Shown: positions 40,425 to 50,051, counted from the first letter of the stretch. The stretch: 64,000 nucleotides of DNA from Inhella inkyongensis (GCF_005952805.1 NZ_CP040709.1:2294001-2358000); one strand, 5' to 3'. A program made the numbers and translations. Notes: generated from the letters alone by a model not told the origin.

Positions 40425-41399
40425 ATGACCGCTCCTGCCCGCGTCGTCTCTGGCATGCGCCCCACCGGCGCCTTGCACCTCGGCCACTATCACGGCGTGC
40501 TAAAGACCTGGCTGAACTTGCAGCAGGAGCATGACTGCCTGTTCTTCGTGGCCGATTGGCATGCTCTGACGCAGGAAGACCAGCGGCTTGGAGAAGGCGC
40601 GGTCTACGACATGGTGGTGGACTGGCTGGCCGCCGGCATCGACCCGCAGCGCGCCACCCTCTTCATCCAGAGTCGCATGCCCGAGCATGCCGAGCTGTTC
40701 ACCCTGCTCTCTTTATGGACGCCACTGAGCTGGCTGGAGCGCGTGCCGGGCTTTCGCGAAGTTGCGGATCAGCATCCGAGCTTTGGTCGCCTGGGCTATC
40801 CGCTGCTGCAGGCCGCCGACATCCTGGCCTACAAGGCCGATTGGGTCCCGGTCGGTCAGGATCAGGCAGCCCACCTTGAGTTGTGCCGCGAGTTGGCCCG
40901 CCGCTTCAACCACAGGGCCGAGCGGACCGTCTTCCCCTTGCCCCAGGCCGTCCTCAGCGACGCGCCGCGCCTGCCCGGCCTGGATGGCCAGAAGATGAGC
41001 AAGAGCGCTGGCAACACCATTGCCATGCGCGAAGACCCGGCCAGCACACGCACCAAGGTGTTGCGCATGCCCACCGACCCACAGCGCGTTCACCGACAGG
41101 ATCCCGGCGATCCCGAACGCTGCCCGGTCTGGCCGCTGCACCAAGTCACCACCCCCCCGGCACAGCAGGCCGATCTGGCGCAAGCCTGCCGCAGCGCCAA
41201 AGTGGGCTGCGTGGACTGCAAAGAAGCCCTGCTCGAAGGGCTGCTGCCCCAACAGGCGATCTGGCGTGAGCGCGCAGAGTCGCACTTGGCCGCCCCCAAG
41301 CAAGTCCACTGGCTGGTCGAAGTCGGCACTGAGCGAGCCCGAGCGCTGGCGCGCAAGACCCTGCGCGAGGTTCGCGACTGCATGGGACTCACGGCTTAA
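40425..41399 (+). CDS. trpS: Tryptophan--tRNA ligase
   Basis: 324 residues. SGMRPTGALHLGHYHG contains the HIGH-type motif, GQKMSKSAGN the KMSKS loop, and ADILAYKADWVPVGQDQ is a TrpRS signature. The C-terminal region has a Cys-containing stretch (VGCVDCKEALLEGLLP). It is the compact class I enzyme. The downstream gene starts about 20 bases after its stop. Confidence 0.95.
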   Translation: MTAPARVVSGMRPTGALHLGHYHGVLKTWLNLQQEHDCLFFVADWHALTQEDQRLGEGAVYDMVVDWLAAGIDPQRATLFIQSRMPEHAELFTLLSLWTPLSWLERVPGFREVADQHPSFGRLGYPLLQAADILAYKADWVPVGQDQAAHLELCRELARRFNHRAERTVFPLPQAVLSDAPRLPGLDGQKMSKSAGNTIAMREDPASTRTKVLRMPTDPQRVHRQDPGDPERCPVWPLHQVTTPPAQQADLAQACRSAKVGCVDCKEALLEGLLPQQAIWRERAESHLAAPKQVHWLVEVGTERARALARKTLREVRDCMGLTA

Positions 41400-41420
41400 G
41401 CGATGCGGGAAGCCATGACC

Positions 41421-41867
41421 ATGGGCGTGCTGCACATCACCGATCTGGAAGCCGCCATCAACTGGTGGCGCGCCCGCAGCCCCTCGGCCGATGGCATCAG
41501 TGCCTGCGCAGAAGTCCGGGCCTTGGCCGAGGTCTACGCGCTGATGGTGTACTACCACGACGCCCAGTGGGAGGAGCAACGCCTGCAGGGCCTGGCCCGC
41601 GAGGCCTTTCTGGCCTGGTATGAGCAGACACCCGACTCGCCCTGCATCGCCATTTGCTCCACTGCCCAGGGCGACGCGCAGTGCAAGGGCTGCGGCCGCA
41701 GCTTTGCCGAGGTGCGGCACTGGCCCGAGCTGGACCCCTTCCACAAACGAGCGGTCTGGCGCCGCATTCAGCGCGAGGGCACGGCCTGGCGCTTTAACCG
41801 CTACGCGGAGCGCAGCCGGGACATGCCAAACGCCCAGGAAGCTGCGCCAGAGGGCGGTCCCGCGTGA
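41421..41867 (+). CDS. DUF3717-DUF1289 two-domain protein
   Basis: 148 residues from the ATG at 41421, chosen because GGGAAG lies 8 bases upstream; ATGs at 41403 and 41415 are in frame. The N-terminal part (HITDLEAAINWWRAR) is DUF3717-like, a family mostly of Burkholderiales. The C-terminal part (SPCIAICSTAQGDAQCKGCGRSFAEVRHW) is DUF1289, with four Cys that could bind zinc or an Fe-S centre. Function is unknown. The stop overlaps the GTG of the MATE gene, so the genes are coupled. Confidence 0.72.
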   Translation: MGVLHITDLEAAINWWRARSPSADGISACAEVRALAEVYALMVYYHDAQWEEQRLQGLAREAFLAWYEQTPDSPCIAICSTAQGDAQCKGCGRSFAEVRHWPELDPFHKRAVWRRIQREGTAWRFNRYAERSRDMPNAQEAAPEGGPA

Positions 41868-43222
41868 GGGCCTTTCTCCAAAGCGGACAGCAACTGCGCG
41901 CCATGGCCTGGCCGGTCTTCATCGGTCAGGTGGCGGTACTGGCTTTTTCCACCGTCGACACCTTGATGCTCGGGCGCCTGGGTAGCCAAGCCCTGGCGGC
42001 GTTGGCGGTGGGCTCGGCCGCCTATGTCACCGTCTTTGTCGGGCTGATGGGAGTGGTACTGGCCATCGGTCCCATCGCCGGACGCCTGTTCGGTGCCCAG
42101 CAGCACGCGGCCGCGGGTGCTCAGCTGCAGCAAGCCCAGTGGCTGGCCCTCCTGCTCGCCCTGCCCGGCATGGCCCTGCTGGCTTGGCCGGAGCCCTTCG
42201 TCCGCTTGGCGGGGCTGGAAGGCGCTGTGGCGGCGCAGGTGCGTGCCTACCTGGGTCCGATGGCCCTGGCCCTGCTACCTGCCCTGCTCTTCACCGCTTT
42301 TCGCGGCTTCAACACCGCCATCTCGCGCCCCAAGGCGGTGATGGCACTGCAGGTGGGCGCGCTGGCATTGAAGGTGCCGCTCACGGCCTTGTTGGTCTTT
42401 GGCGGCGGGCCCATCCCGGGCCTGGGCGCGGCGGGCTGTGGCTGGGCCACGGCCATCGCCATGAGTCTGCAGTGGCTGGCCGCCCACGAGTTGCTGCGCC
42501 GCGACCCCTACTACCGCCCCTTCGCTCTGGGTCGCTGGCTGGACAGCCGCCCGCAGCGCGCGGCACTGATGGGCCTGGTCCGCCTGGGCCTGCCCATGGG
42601 GGGCTCCATCCTGGTGGAGGTGACGGGCTTCACCTTCATGGCCTTCTTCATTGCCCGTCTGGGCGCCAATGCGGTGGCCGGGCACCAGATCGCGGTGAAT
42701 CTGGTCTCGATGATGTTCATGCTGCCGCTCGCACTGTCCAGCGCCGCCACGGCACTGGTGGCCCAGGCCCTGGGGGCGCGGGATCTCGCCCTGGCGCAGC
42801 GCCTGGGGCGGCATGCGCTGATCTGGGGGCTGCTGGTCGCAGCATTGGCGGGGGGATTGGTGGCATTGCTGCGCGAGCCCATCGTCCGCCTATACACCCA
42901 CGACACCACGGCCGCCGCGGCCGCCCTGCCCTTGCTGGTCTGGGTGTGGTTCTTTCACATTGGCGACGCCGTGCAAACCGTCTGCGCTGGCGTGCTGCGC
43001 GCCCACCATGTGGCCACCTTGCCCATGGTCATCTATGTGCTGGCTTTGTGGGGCGTGGGCATCGGCGGCGGCTACACCCTGGCCTTCGGGCTGCAGGGCA
43101 CGGCAGCAGGGGCGCTGGGCTTTTGGTGGTCGGCGACCTTTGGCTTGGCCCTGGCCGCTCTGTTGCTGAGTGGACTTCAGCTGTGGGTGGAGCGGCAGCT
43201 CATTCGTTCCGCGGCAGACTGA
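41864..43222 (+). CDS. MATE family multidrug efflux transporter
   Basis: 452 residues from GTG, with twelve hydrophobic segments. The start (MAWPVFIGQVAVLAFSTVDTLMLGRLG) and the pseudo-repeat at mid-protein (LGLPMGGSILVEVTGFTFMAFFIARLGANAVAGHQIAVNL) are the NorM-type marks. It exports cationic drugs in exchange for Na+ or H+ in the inner membrane. Its 3' end overlaps the convergent histidine kinase gene by 23 bases. Confidence 0.9.
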   Translation: MRAFLQSGQQLRAMAWPVFIGQVAVLAFSTVDTLMLGRLGSQALAALAVGSAAYVTVFVGLMGVVLAIGPIAGRLFGAQQHAAAGAQLQQAQWLALLLALPGMALLAWPEPFVRLAGLEGAVAAQVRAYLGPMALALLPALLFTAFRGFNTAISRPKAVMALQVGALALKVPLTALLVFGGGPIPGLGAAGCGWATAIAMSLQWLAAHELLRRDPYYRPFALGRWLDSRPQRAALMGLVRLGLPMGGSILVEVTGFTFMAFFIARLGANAVAGHQIAVNLVSMMFMLPLALSSAATALVAQALGARDLALAQRLGRHALIWGLLVAALAGGLVALLREPIVRLYTHDTTAAAAALPLLVWVWFFHIGDAVQTVCAGVLRAHHVATLPMVIYVLALWGVGIGGGYTLAFGLQGTAAGALGFWWSATFGLALAALLLSGLQLWVERQLIRSAAD

Positions 43223-44489
43223 GAACAAACACCGAGCCCCCGCCCTCGCGCGGCAGGCAGCGCACGTGGCCCTGATGGACCTGCGCGATCTGCTGCACCA
43301 GGGCCAAGCCCAAACCCACCCCGCCGGCCACTTCTGCGTGTCCGGGCAGGCGGAAGAAGGGCTCAAAAATCCGTTCGCGCAGGGCATCTGGCACGCCAGC
43401 GCCACGGTCCTCTACCTCGACCCGCCATTGCCCCGGCGCCTGACGCAGGCACACGCCCTGCTCGGCGCCCCCATAGCGACGCGCGTTCTCCAGCAAATTG
43501 CGCAGCGCACGGCGCAACAGGCGTTCATCACCCTGCACGATGGCGCTGCCACAGTCGGAATGCAGAGGGATGCCCGTCTGCGCGGCCTCCTCGGCCAGCA
43601 GGCCCAGCAAGTCCACCGGCGCACGCAGCGGCTCGGTGGCCTCCAGACGGGCAGAGAGCAATAACTCTTCGATCAGCGCATCCAATTCGGCCAGATTGCG
43701 GGACAGCTCGGCGTCCAGCTTGGCATCGGGCCCCTGAGCATCCCTGAGGGCCAGGGCCATCTTCAAGCGCGCCAATGGCGAACGCAGTTCATGGCTGGCA
43801 TTGGCCACCAGGCTTTGATGGGCCTGCAGCAACGATGCCACCCGCTGCGCGCTGTCGTTGAAGCTGCGCGCCAAGGCCGCCACTTCATCCCGGCCATCGA
43901 CCTCGACCCGGTGGGCCAGATCGCCAGCACCGAAGCGTTCCACCCCCTGCTTCAAGGCCTCCAGACGCCGGGTCAGCCGCCGAACCACCGGATAGGCCCC
44001 TAAGGCCACGGCCACGAAAAGCAGCACGAACAGCAGGATGAGCGCATGCACGCCCCTTGCGCCCCCCCAGCCCGGCGGAAACGGCAGGACCTGTGCGCCG
44101 CGCGCTCGCCAGGGCCGCAGCAACAGAAGCCGCCGGCCATCGCTCAGAGGAAGCACCTGCAATGCGGCAGGCCCGTGCTGATCGAGCAGGCGCTCAAAGC
44201 GCCCGGTACTGGCCAGGCGCTGACCTCGCTCATCTTCCAGCGCCAGGGGCAGGCGCAATTGCTGGCTCCATTGCCGCAGGGCCAGGGCCTGCTCGTGGGC
44301 CGGTGCATCCGCCGCAGGCAACGCTCGCTGCAGCAGCACGGCCATGGCCTGCAGCCGCTCTTCCTGATTGGTTTCGAACTGCTCGCGCTCGCTTTCCATC
44401 TGCCGCTGCGCCAGCCAGCCGCCCACCAGCGCAAAGGCCAGCAACACGGCCACCACCGTGAGATAGATGCGCAGGTAAAGCGACTTCAC
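43200..44489 (-). CDS. Sensor histidine kinase (CpxA/RstB-like)
   Basis: 429 residues. Two membrane segments (about 7-28 and 145-168) flank a periplasmic domain of roughly 115 residues, and HAMP follows. The H box is NASHELRSPLARLKMAL, the N box LRNLLENARRYG, G1 DRGAGVP and G2 GVGLGLALV; all kinase residues are intact. It is last in a three-gene unit with the response regulator (4-base overlap) and a Spy/CpxP-like chaperone, pointing to envelope stress sensing. Confidence 0.9.
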   Translation of the reverse strand: MKSLYLRIYLTVVAVLLAFALVGGWLAQRQMESEREQFETNQEERLQAMAVLLQRALPAADAPAHEQALALRQWSQQLRLPLALEDERGQRLASTGRFERLLDQHGPAALQVLPLSDGRRLLLLRPWRARGAQVLPFPPGWGGARGVHALILLFVLLFVAVALGAYPVVRRLTRRLEALKQGVERFGAGDLAHRVEVDGRDEVAALARSFNDSAQRVASLLQAHQSLVANASHELRSPLARLKMALALRDAQGPDAKLDAELSRNLAELDALIEELLLSARLEATEPLRAPVDLLGLLAEEAAQTGIPLHSDCGSAIVQGDERLLRRALRNLLENARRYGGAEQGVCLRQAPGQWRVEVEDRGAGVPDALRERIFEPFFRLPGHAEVAGGVGLGLALVQQIAQVHQGHVRCLPREGGGSVFVLSLPRNE

Positions 44490-45223
44490 CCCAGCTCACC
44501 ATCCTGCTTGCGCGCGAACACATAGCCGGCGCCGCGCACCGTCAGCACGCGCTTGGGCTCCTTGGGGTCGTCCTCGATGGCGGCGCGGATGCGCGAGATG
44601 TGCACATCGATGCTGCGGTCGAAAGCCTCCAGCGGATGGCCCTTGAGGGCATCCATGATCTGGTCACGACTCATCACCCGCCCGGCATTGCGGGCCATCA
44701 CCAGCAGCAACTCGAACTGATGGCTGGTCAGATCGCAGGGCTGGCCGCCCAAGCGTGCAGAGCGCTCGCCCAGATCGATTTCAAGGCGCCCAAAGCGCAA
44801 GGTCTCGGCCTGCGTGGGCTGCCCGCGCCGCAGCAGAGCCTTGACACGGGCCAGCAGCTCGCGCGGCTCAAAGGGCTTAGGCAGGTAGTCATCGGCGCCC
44901 AGCTCCAGCCCCAGCACCCGATCCAGGGGTTCGCCACGCGCCGACAGCATCAGCACCGGCAAGCCGCGCAGATGCGGCTCCTGGCGCAGCTGGCGGCAGA
45001 AGTCCAGGCCATCGCCGTCGGGCAGCATCAGGTCCAGGATCAGCAGATCGGGCAAGGCACTGCGCGCAGCCAAGAGGCTGCGGCCCTGGGTCAGATTGGG
45101 GGCCACCTGCACCCGAAAGCCGGCTGCCCCCAAATAGCCCTGCACCATCTCGGCCAGGCGCGCATCGTCATCAACGATCAGCACCTGGCCGGGAGTGCGC
45201 CCCATCTCAGGCAGGACGGCCAT
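44486..45223 (-). CDS. OmpR-family response regulator (CpxR/RstA-like)
   Basis: 245 residues. The receiver domain has the acidic pair in VLIVDDDARLAEM, the phospho-acceptor Asp in LLILDLMLPDGDGLD and Lys in YLPKPFEPREL. The winged helix ends RVLTVRGAGYVFA. Its first 17 bases lie within the spy-like gene and its last 4 within the kinase gene, so the three are translated together. Confidence 0.92.
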   Translation of the reverse strand: MAVLPEMGRTPGQVLIVDDDARLAEMVQGYLGAAGFRVQVAPNLTQGRSLLAARSALPDLLILDLMLPDGDGLDFCRQLRQEPHLRGLPVLMLSARGEPLDRVLGLELGADDYLPKPFEPRELLARVKALLRRGQPTQAETLRFGRLEIDLGERSARLGGQPCDLTSHQFELLLVMARNAGRVMSRDQIMDALKGHPLEAFDRSIDVHISRIRAAIEDDPKEPKRVLTVRGAGYVFARKQDGELG

Positions 45224-45719
45224 GGGGACCCTTGCGTTCTTCCTTGCGGTCGTGCATGCGCTCTTTCATACGTTCCTGCATGCTCTCCAGGCGCTTGCCC
45301 AGCTTCTGAGTCAATTGAGCCCGCTGCTCGGGGGTCAGAACCCGGGCGGCCTCGATCATGGCGCGGCTCATGCGTTGGCTGCGCGCATCGTGCAGCGCCA
45401 ACTCCTGTCGACGCAGGGCTTCCACGGCGTTGGCGTCCACATTGGGGGCCGCAAAGGCCGCCAGCATCTGCTTGTGCAGGGCCTGGCCCTGTTCACGCTG
45501 GGTCCGCAGTTCCTCATGGGCACTGCGCATGATGTCGCGGATCTGCTGCCGCTGGGCCTCGGTGGCGCCCACGTCATCCAGCGCGTGCATCCACTGGGCC
45601 CCCGGCATGCCGCCACGCCCGCCCTCGGCATGCGGCATGGCGAAAACGGCCGGCGCGGCGGCGGAAAGAACCAGGCCAGCAGCCAGGATCAGGGACTTCA
45701 GGTTCAGGTGGGTTTGCAT
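45207..45719 (-). CDS. Spy/CpxP-family periplasmic refolding chaperone
   Basis: 170 residues from the ATG at 45719, with a signal peptide ending PAVFA. Two LTxxQ-type motifs are visible: ATEAQRQQI and LTPEQRAQL. The C-terminus is basic and Met-rich (MQERMKERMHDRKEERK). Spy/CpxP proteins bind unfolded periplasmic proteins and, for CpxP, keep the sensor kinase off. Here the gene is first in the operon with the two-component genes, giving a built-in feedback pair. Confidence 0.85.
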   Translation of the reverse strand: MQTHLNLKSLILAAGLVLSAAAPAVFAMPHAEGGRGGMPGAQWMHALDDVGATEAQRQQIRDIMRSAHEELRTQREQGQALHKQMLAAFAAPNVDANAVEALRRQELALHDARSQRMSRAMIEAARVLTPEQRAQLTQKLGKRLESMQERMKERMHDRKEERKGPHGRPA

Positions 45720-45787
45720 GGCATCACTCCAGCGGGTTGGGATGATGTCACTGTGCCCAGCCCGCGTTGCGCGGGCTTGCCCTGAAC

Positions 45788-45802
45788 GTAAAGATGCTTT
45801 GC
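45788..45802. promoter_or_regulatory. Possible regulator site upstream of the spy-cpxRA-like operon
   Basis: GTAAAG-ATG-CTTTGC is an imperfect inverted repeat about 70 bases before the spy-like start. CpxR of E. coli binds paired GTAAA boxes, so autoregulation is possible, but this is one imperfect match. Confidence 0.25.
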
Positions 45803-45829
45803 TCTGCGCCAGCGGGATCAGGTGGCACC

Positions 45830-45901
45830 GTGGAAGCGGCTCTGCCGGACCACTGGTGCCGCCCCCTGGGGGGAAGCGGCCTCTTGGGCCGCTTCGGGGG
45901 G
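45830..45901 (-). repeat. GC-rich intergenic palindromic repeat
   Basis: On the minus strand it begins at the base after the ettA stop: CCCCCCGAAGCGGCC, hairpin, CCCCCCAGGGGGCGGC, CCAGTGG, CCGGC, AGCCG, TTCCACGG. The blocks and their order match the copy at 24310-24387. Both sit at the 3' end of an ABC ATPase gene. Confidence 0.75.
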
Positions 45902-47566
45902 TCAAACGATGGGCTTGTAGCGGACGCGCTTGGGACGGGCGCCTTCTTCGCCCAGGCGCTTCTTCTTGTCGGCTTCGTACTCGCTGTAGTTGCCGTCGAA
46001 GAAGGTCCACTGGCTCTCGCCCTCGCAGGCCAGGATGTGGGTGCAGATGCGGTCCAGGAACCAGCGGTCGTGCGAGATCACCATGGCCGAGCCGCCGAAT
46101 TCGAGCAGCGCCTCTTCCAGCGCGCGCAGGGTTTCGACGTCCAGGTCGTTCGACGGTTCGTCCAGCATCAGCACGTTGCCGCCCTCGGCCAGGGTCTTGG
46201 CCAGGTGCAAGCGGCCGCGTTCACCACCGGAGAGCTGGCCCACCAGTTTTTGCTGGTCGTTGCCCTTGAAGTTGAAGCGGCCCAGATAGGCGCGGCTGGG
46301 CATCACGAACTTGCCGACGATGATGTTGTCCAGTCCGCCGGAGACGTCTTCCCAAACCGTCTTTTCGCCTGCCAGGCTGGCACGACTCTGGTCCACGAAG
46401 GCCAGCTTGGCGGTCTTGCCGATCTTGACCGTGCCGCTATCCGGCGTCTCGGTGCCCTGGATCATGCGGAACAGCGTCGACTTGCCGGCGCCGTTCGGGC
46501 CAATGATGCCGACGATGGCGCCCGGCGGCACCTTGAAGCTGAGGTTGTCGATCAGCACGCGGTCGCCAAAGCTCTTGGTGACGTTTTCGAACTCGATGAC
46601 CTCATTGCCCAGGCGCTCGGCCACAGGGATGAAGATCTCGTTGGTTTCGTTGCGACGCTGGTAGTCCACATCGCTCAGCTCTTCGAAGCGGGCCAGACGC
46701 GCCTTGCTCTTGGCCTGGCGGCCCTTGGCGTTCGAGCGCACCCACTTCAGTTCTTCCTTCATGGCCTTGGTGCGGGCCTCGTCCTGGCGCTGCTCCTGCT
46801 CCAGGCGGGCTTCCTTCTGGTCCAGCCAGTCGGTGTAGTTGCCCTTGTAGGGGATGCCCAAGCCACGGTCGAGTTCCAAAATCCACTCGGCGGCGTTGTC
46901 CAGGAAGTAGCGGTCGTGGGTCACGGCCACCACGGTGCCGGGGAAGCGCTGCAGGAATTGCTCCAGCCATTCGACCGACTCGGCGTCCAAGTGGTTGGTG
47001 GGTTCGTCCAGCAGCAGCATGTCGGGCTTGGAGAGCAGCAGGCGGCACAGGGCCACGCGGCGCTTCTCACCGCCGGAGAGCACGCCGATCTTGGCGTCCC
47101 AGGGCGGCAGGCGCAGGGCGTCGGCGGCCAGCTCCAGCTGCAGATCGGTGTTCTCGCCACCGGCCGCAGCAATGATGGCCTCCAGCTCGGCCTGCTCGGC
47201 GGCCAAGGCGTCAAAGTCGGCGTTCTCGTCGGCGTAGGCGGCATAGACCTCGTCGAGGCGCTTCTTGGCGGCCACCACGCCCCCCACGCCCTCCTCCACC
47301 GCTTCGCGCACGGTCTGCTCGGCATCGAGCTGGGGCTCCTGGGGCAGGAAACCGATCTTGATGCCCGGCATCGGATAGGCCTCGCCCTCGAACTCCTTGT
47401 CCAGGCCGGCCATGATCTTCAGCACCGTCGACTTACCCGCACCATTCAGACCCAACACGCCAATCTTGGCGCCGGGGAAGAAAGACAGGGAGACCTGCTT
47501 GAGGATCTGACGCTTGGGGGGCACCGTCTTGGTGACCCGGTTCATAGTAAAGACGTATTGCGCCAT
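45902..47566 (-). CDS. ettA: Energy-dependent translational throttle protein EttA (ABC-F)
   Basis: 554 residues from the ATG at 47566 (E. coli EttA has 555). Two ABC cassettes: Walker A GLNGAGKSTV and GPNGAGKSTL, signatures LSGGEKRRVAL and LSGGERGRLHL, Walker B MLLLDEPTNHLD and VLMLDEPSNDLD. The arm and the P-site-tRNA linker between them (SNAKGRQAKSKARLARFEEL) are EttA-specific. It gates the ribosome's entry into elongation according to ATP/ADP level. Confidence 0.96.
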   Translation of the reverse strand: MAQYVFTMNRVTKTVPPKRQILKQVSLSFFPGAKIGVLGLNGAGKSTVLKIMAGLDKEFEGEAYPMPGIKIGFLPQEPQLDAEQTVREAVEEGVGGVVAAKKRLDEVYAAYADENADFDALAAEQAELEAIIAAAGGENTDLQLELAADALRLPPWDAKIGVLSGGEKRRVALCRLLLSKPDMLLLDEPTNHLDAESVEWLEQFLQRFPGTVVAVTHDRYFLDNAAEWILELDRGLGIPYKGNYTDWLDQKEARLEQEQRQDEARTKAMKEELKWVRSNAKGRQAKSKARLARFEELSDVDYQRRNETNEIFIPVAERLGNEVIEFENVTKSFGDRVLIDNLSFKVPPGAIVGIIGPNGAGKSTLFRMIQGTETPDSGTVKIGKTAKLAFVDQSRASLAGEKTVWEDVSGGLDNIIVGKFVMPSRAYLGRFNFKGNDQQKLVGQLSGGERGRLHLAKTLAEGGNVLMLDEPSNDLDVETLRALEEALLEFGGSAMVISHDRWFLDRICTHILACEGESQWTFFDGNYSEYEADKKKRLGEEGARPKRVRYKPIV

Positions 47567-47654
47567 GGTTGGGCTCGATCTGGAGTAGTTGGAAGGCGGC
47601 TCGGACACCGCGGATTGCGGGCCGGCAAAGCGCGCGATTATCGCGGAGCGCTCC

Positions 47655-50051
47655 TCAGGGCCGCAGGCGCAGCTCAGACAGCACGGATTCGGGCAAGTTG
47701 CCGGCGCTTTCCGGGCGCGGCAGGCTCTCCCAGCGCCGGCACAGGTCGGCCAATTCCTCGGCCGGCATGGGCCGAGCCACAAGGAATCCCTGAATGGCGT
47801 GACACCCCACATGGGCCAGCACATCCAACTGGGCCGGCTCTTCCACCCCCTCCGCCACCGTGTCCATGCCAAGCACACCCGCCAACTGCAGGATGGTGCG
47901 CACGATGGCGCGCGCATCACTGGTGGTCATCAGCTCGCGGATGAAGGCGCGGTCAATCTTCAATTTATCGAAGGGGAAGCGGCGCAGATAGGCCAGCGAG
48001 GAATAGCCGGTGCCGAAGTCGTCGAGCGCAATGCGCACGCCCAGTTCCTTGATGGCGTGCAGGTTCTCGACCGCGCTATTGACGTCCTCCATCAGCAGCG
48101 ATTCGGTGATCTCCACCTCCAACCACTCGGGGCTGAGCTGGTAGCGGCTCAGGATGCTGCGCAACTCGTTGACGAAGGCGGCCCGCTGCACCTGGGCGGC
48201 CGACGCATTCACAGCGATACGCAGGCCCGGCAACACATGCTTGGCATCGCTGCAGGCCTTGGCCAGCACCCAGGCGCCGATGTTGTTGATCAGGCCGGTG
48301 TCCTCCGCCACCGGGATGAACTCACCCGGCGACACCGACCCCAGGGTCGGGTGGTTCCAGCGCACCAAGGCCTCGGCACTGCGGATGGTCCAAGTCTGCA
48401 GATCCACCTGCGGTTGGTAATGCACCACCAGTTCATTGCGGGCGAGGGCCTCGCGCAGCTCGCGCTCCAGCGTCATGCGGCGACGCTGCGAGGTGCCCAA
48501 CTCGCTGGTAAAGCATTCCACCCGCCCGCGCCCCGCGGCCTTGGCCGCATAGAGCGCCAAGTCGGCCGAGGCGAGCGCTTCGTCCACGCTGTCGCCGTGA
48601 TCGGGCAAAAAGGCCACGCCGATGCTCACGCCGGTGGAGAGCGACAGATTCTGAATCTCGTGCGGCAGGCGCAGGGCCGCCACCAAACGCTCCGCAAGCG
48701 CCAGGGCTTCGTCATCCGAGCGCAGATCGTCCAGCACGATCGCGAACTCATCACCCCCTAAGCGACCGCACAAATCCGACTTGCGCATATAGGCACGCAG
48801 CCGCTTGGCCACCTCCTGCAGCACCGCGTCGCCAACGCTGTGTCCGTGGCTGTCGTTGATGGTCTTGAAGTGGTCCAGGTCCAGGCACAGCAATGCGCTG
48901 CGCCGGCTGCCGGGCTCCACCGCCTGCGCGAGTCGATTGCGCACACTGACCCGGTTGGAGAGGCCGGTGAGCGAATCGAAGTGCGCCAGATAGGCCAAAT
49001 GCTGATGAGACTGACGCTCCGCCGTCACATCGGCAATCACCCCCCGCCATCCACCGGCACGGCCCCGCTCATCGCTGACGGGCTTGGCGGTGATGGACCA
49101 CCAGCGGATGCCGCTGGCCAGTCGGACCCGCACCACCTGGTCGCGGAAGGGCTCACCGCGGTTCAAGCAGTGCTGCAGTCGCTCGACACCCCGGCTGCCC
49201 TCCTGCTGCAGCGACTGCAGGATCTGCACCAAACTCAGCTGCGGCAGTCGCTCGATGGGGCGCTCCAGCAGGGTGGCCAATCGGCGCGAAACCTGCACAA
49301 ACCGGCCGTGACGGTCGATTTCCCACAGCACATCGGAGCTGCTTTCCTCAAAGTCCCGCAGCAGCAGGCTGACCACCTCACCCTGACGCGCGGCCTCGCG
49401 CTCGCTCATCAGACGGCGCGAAAAAAGCTGTGCCGCAGCCAGCACGCCGAGCATCAGCACGGCCGCGAACAGTGCATTCAATGCAGCCAAGTGCAGCGCC
49501 AAGGCCAGGCTCGACTTCCACAGCGCCCACTGCGCCCCGAGCAACATCACCACCAAGAAACTCAAGGCTGCTGGTGCCAGCAGGGCCAAACCCACCACCC
49601 CGCCCGCCATCATGCAAACCGTGATGAGACCCACAAAAAGTTGCGGCTCGTGTGGCAGGTCGGAGAACCACAGCACAGCCGGCAGGGCCCAGCACAGGCC
49701 CAACAACGAAGCCTGGGCAATCGCACCACGCACCATGGCGGCCGGCGCGGCCCGCAACACCCGCCCCCGCTGCCGCCAAGCAGCCAACCAACCGGCCGCG
49801 CACACCGCCATCTGAATCACCATCCAGACCAGCAAGGACTCCATCCCCACATACGGGCGCAGCACCTGCGCCATCACCAGGGCCACCACCAGACTGGCGG
49901 CCAAGGTCCATGGAGAGAGCCGGATGAGCACGCGCAGGATGCGCGCGCGCATCTGATCCGACTGCGCATCGCACCCGAGGAGCAGCCGGCGCTGATCCTG
50001 CAGCCATTGGCGCGCACGGACACGCACTGGGGAACGACGCGAAAATGCCAT
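47655..50051 (-). CDS. Membrane GGDEF-EAL protein with PAS domain
   Basis: 798 residues. Six to seven hydrophobic segments span about 45-215, then PAS (about 225-350). GGDEF follows with an intact RLGGDEFAIVL, then EAL with AEALVRWNHP, VNASAAQV, ITESLLMEDV, DDFGTGYSSLAYL and TVAEGVEE. Both domains keep their catalytic residues, so it could both make and break c-di-GMP; which activity wins is not shown. It is a single gene, unlike the two degenerate GGDEF proteins at the left end. Confidence 0.9.
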   Translation of the reverse strand: MAFSRRSPVRVRARQWLQDQRRLLLGCDAQSDQMRARILRVLIRLSPWTLAASLVVALVMAQVLRPYVGMESLLVWMVIQMAVCAAGWLAAWRQRGRVLRAAPAAMVRGAIAQASLLGLCWALPAVLWFSDLPHEPQLFVGLITVCMMAGGVVGLALLAPAALSFLVVMLLGAQWALWKSSLALALHLAALNALFAAVLMLGVLAAAQLFSRRLMSEREAARQGEVVSLLLRDFEESSSDVLWEIDRHGRFVQVSRRLATLLERPIERLPQLSLVQILQSLQQEGSRGVERLQHCLNRGEPFRDQVVRVRLASGIRWWSITAKPVSDERGRAGGWRGVIADVTAERQSHQHLAYLAHFDSLTGLSNRVSVRNRLAQAVEPGSRRSALLCLDLDHFKTINDSHGHSVGDAVLQEVAKRLRAYMRKSDLCGRLGGDEFAIVLDDLRSDDEALALAERLVAALRLPHEIQNLSLSTGVSIGVAFLPDHGDSVDEALASADLALYAAKAAGRGRVECFTSELGTSQRRRMTLERELREALARNELVVHYQPQVDLQTWTIRSAEALVRWNHPTLGSVSPGEFIPVAEDTGLINNIGAWVLAKACSDAKHVLPGLRIAVNASAAQVQRAAFVNELRSILSRYQLSPEWLEVEITESLLMEDVNSAVENLHAIKELGVRIALDDFGTGYSSLAYLRRFPFDKLKIDRAFIRELMTTSDARAIVRTILQLAGVLGMDTVAEGVEEPAQLDVLAHVGCHAIQGFLVARPMPAEELADLCRRWESLPRPESAGNLPESVLSELRLRP

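Noticed and set aside
45767..47944. 725-codon open frame on the plus strand opposite ettA
   Set aside because: It mirrors the full EttA coding region and shows no family motif; codon use fits ettA.
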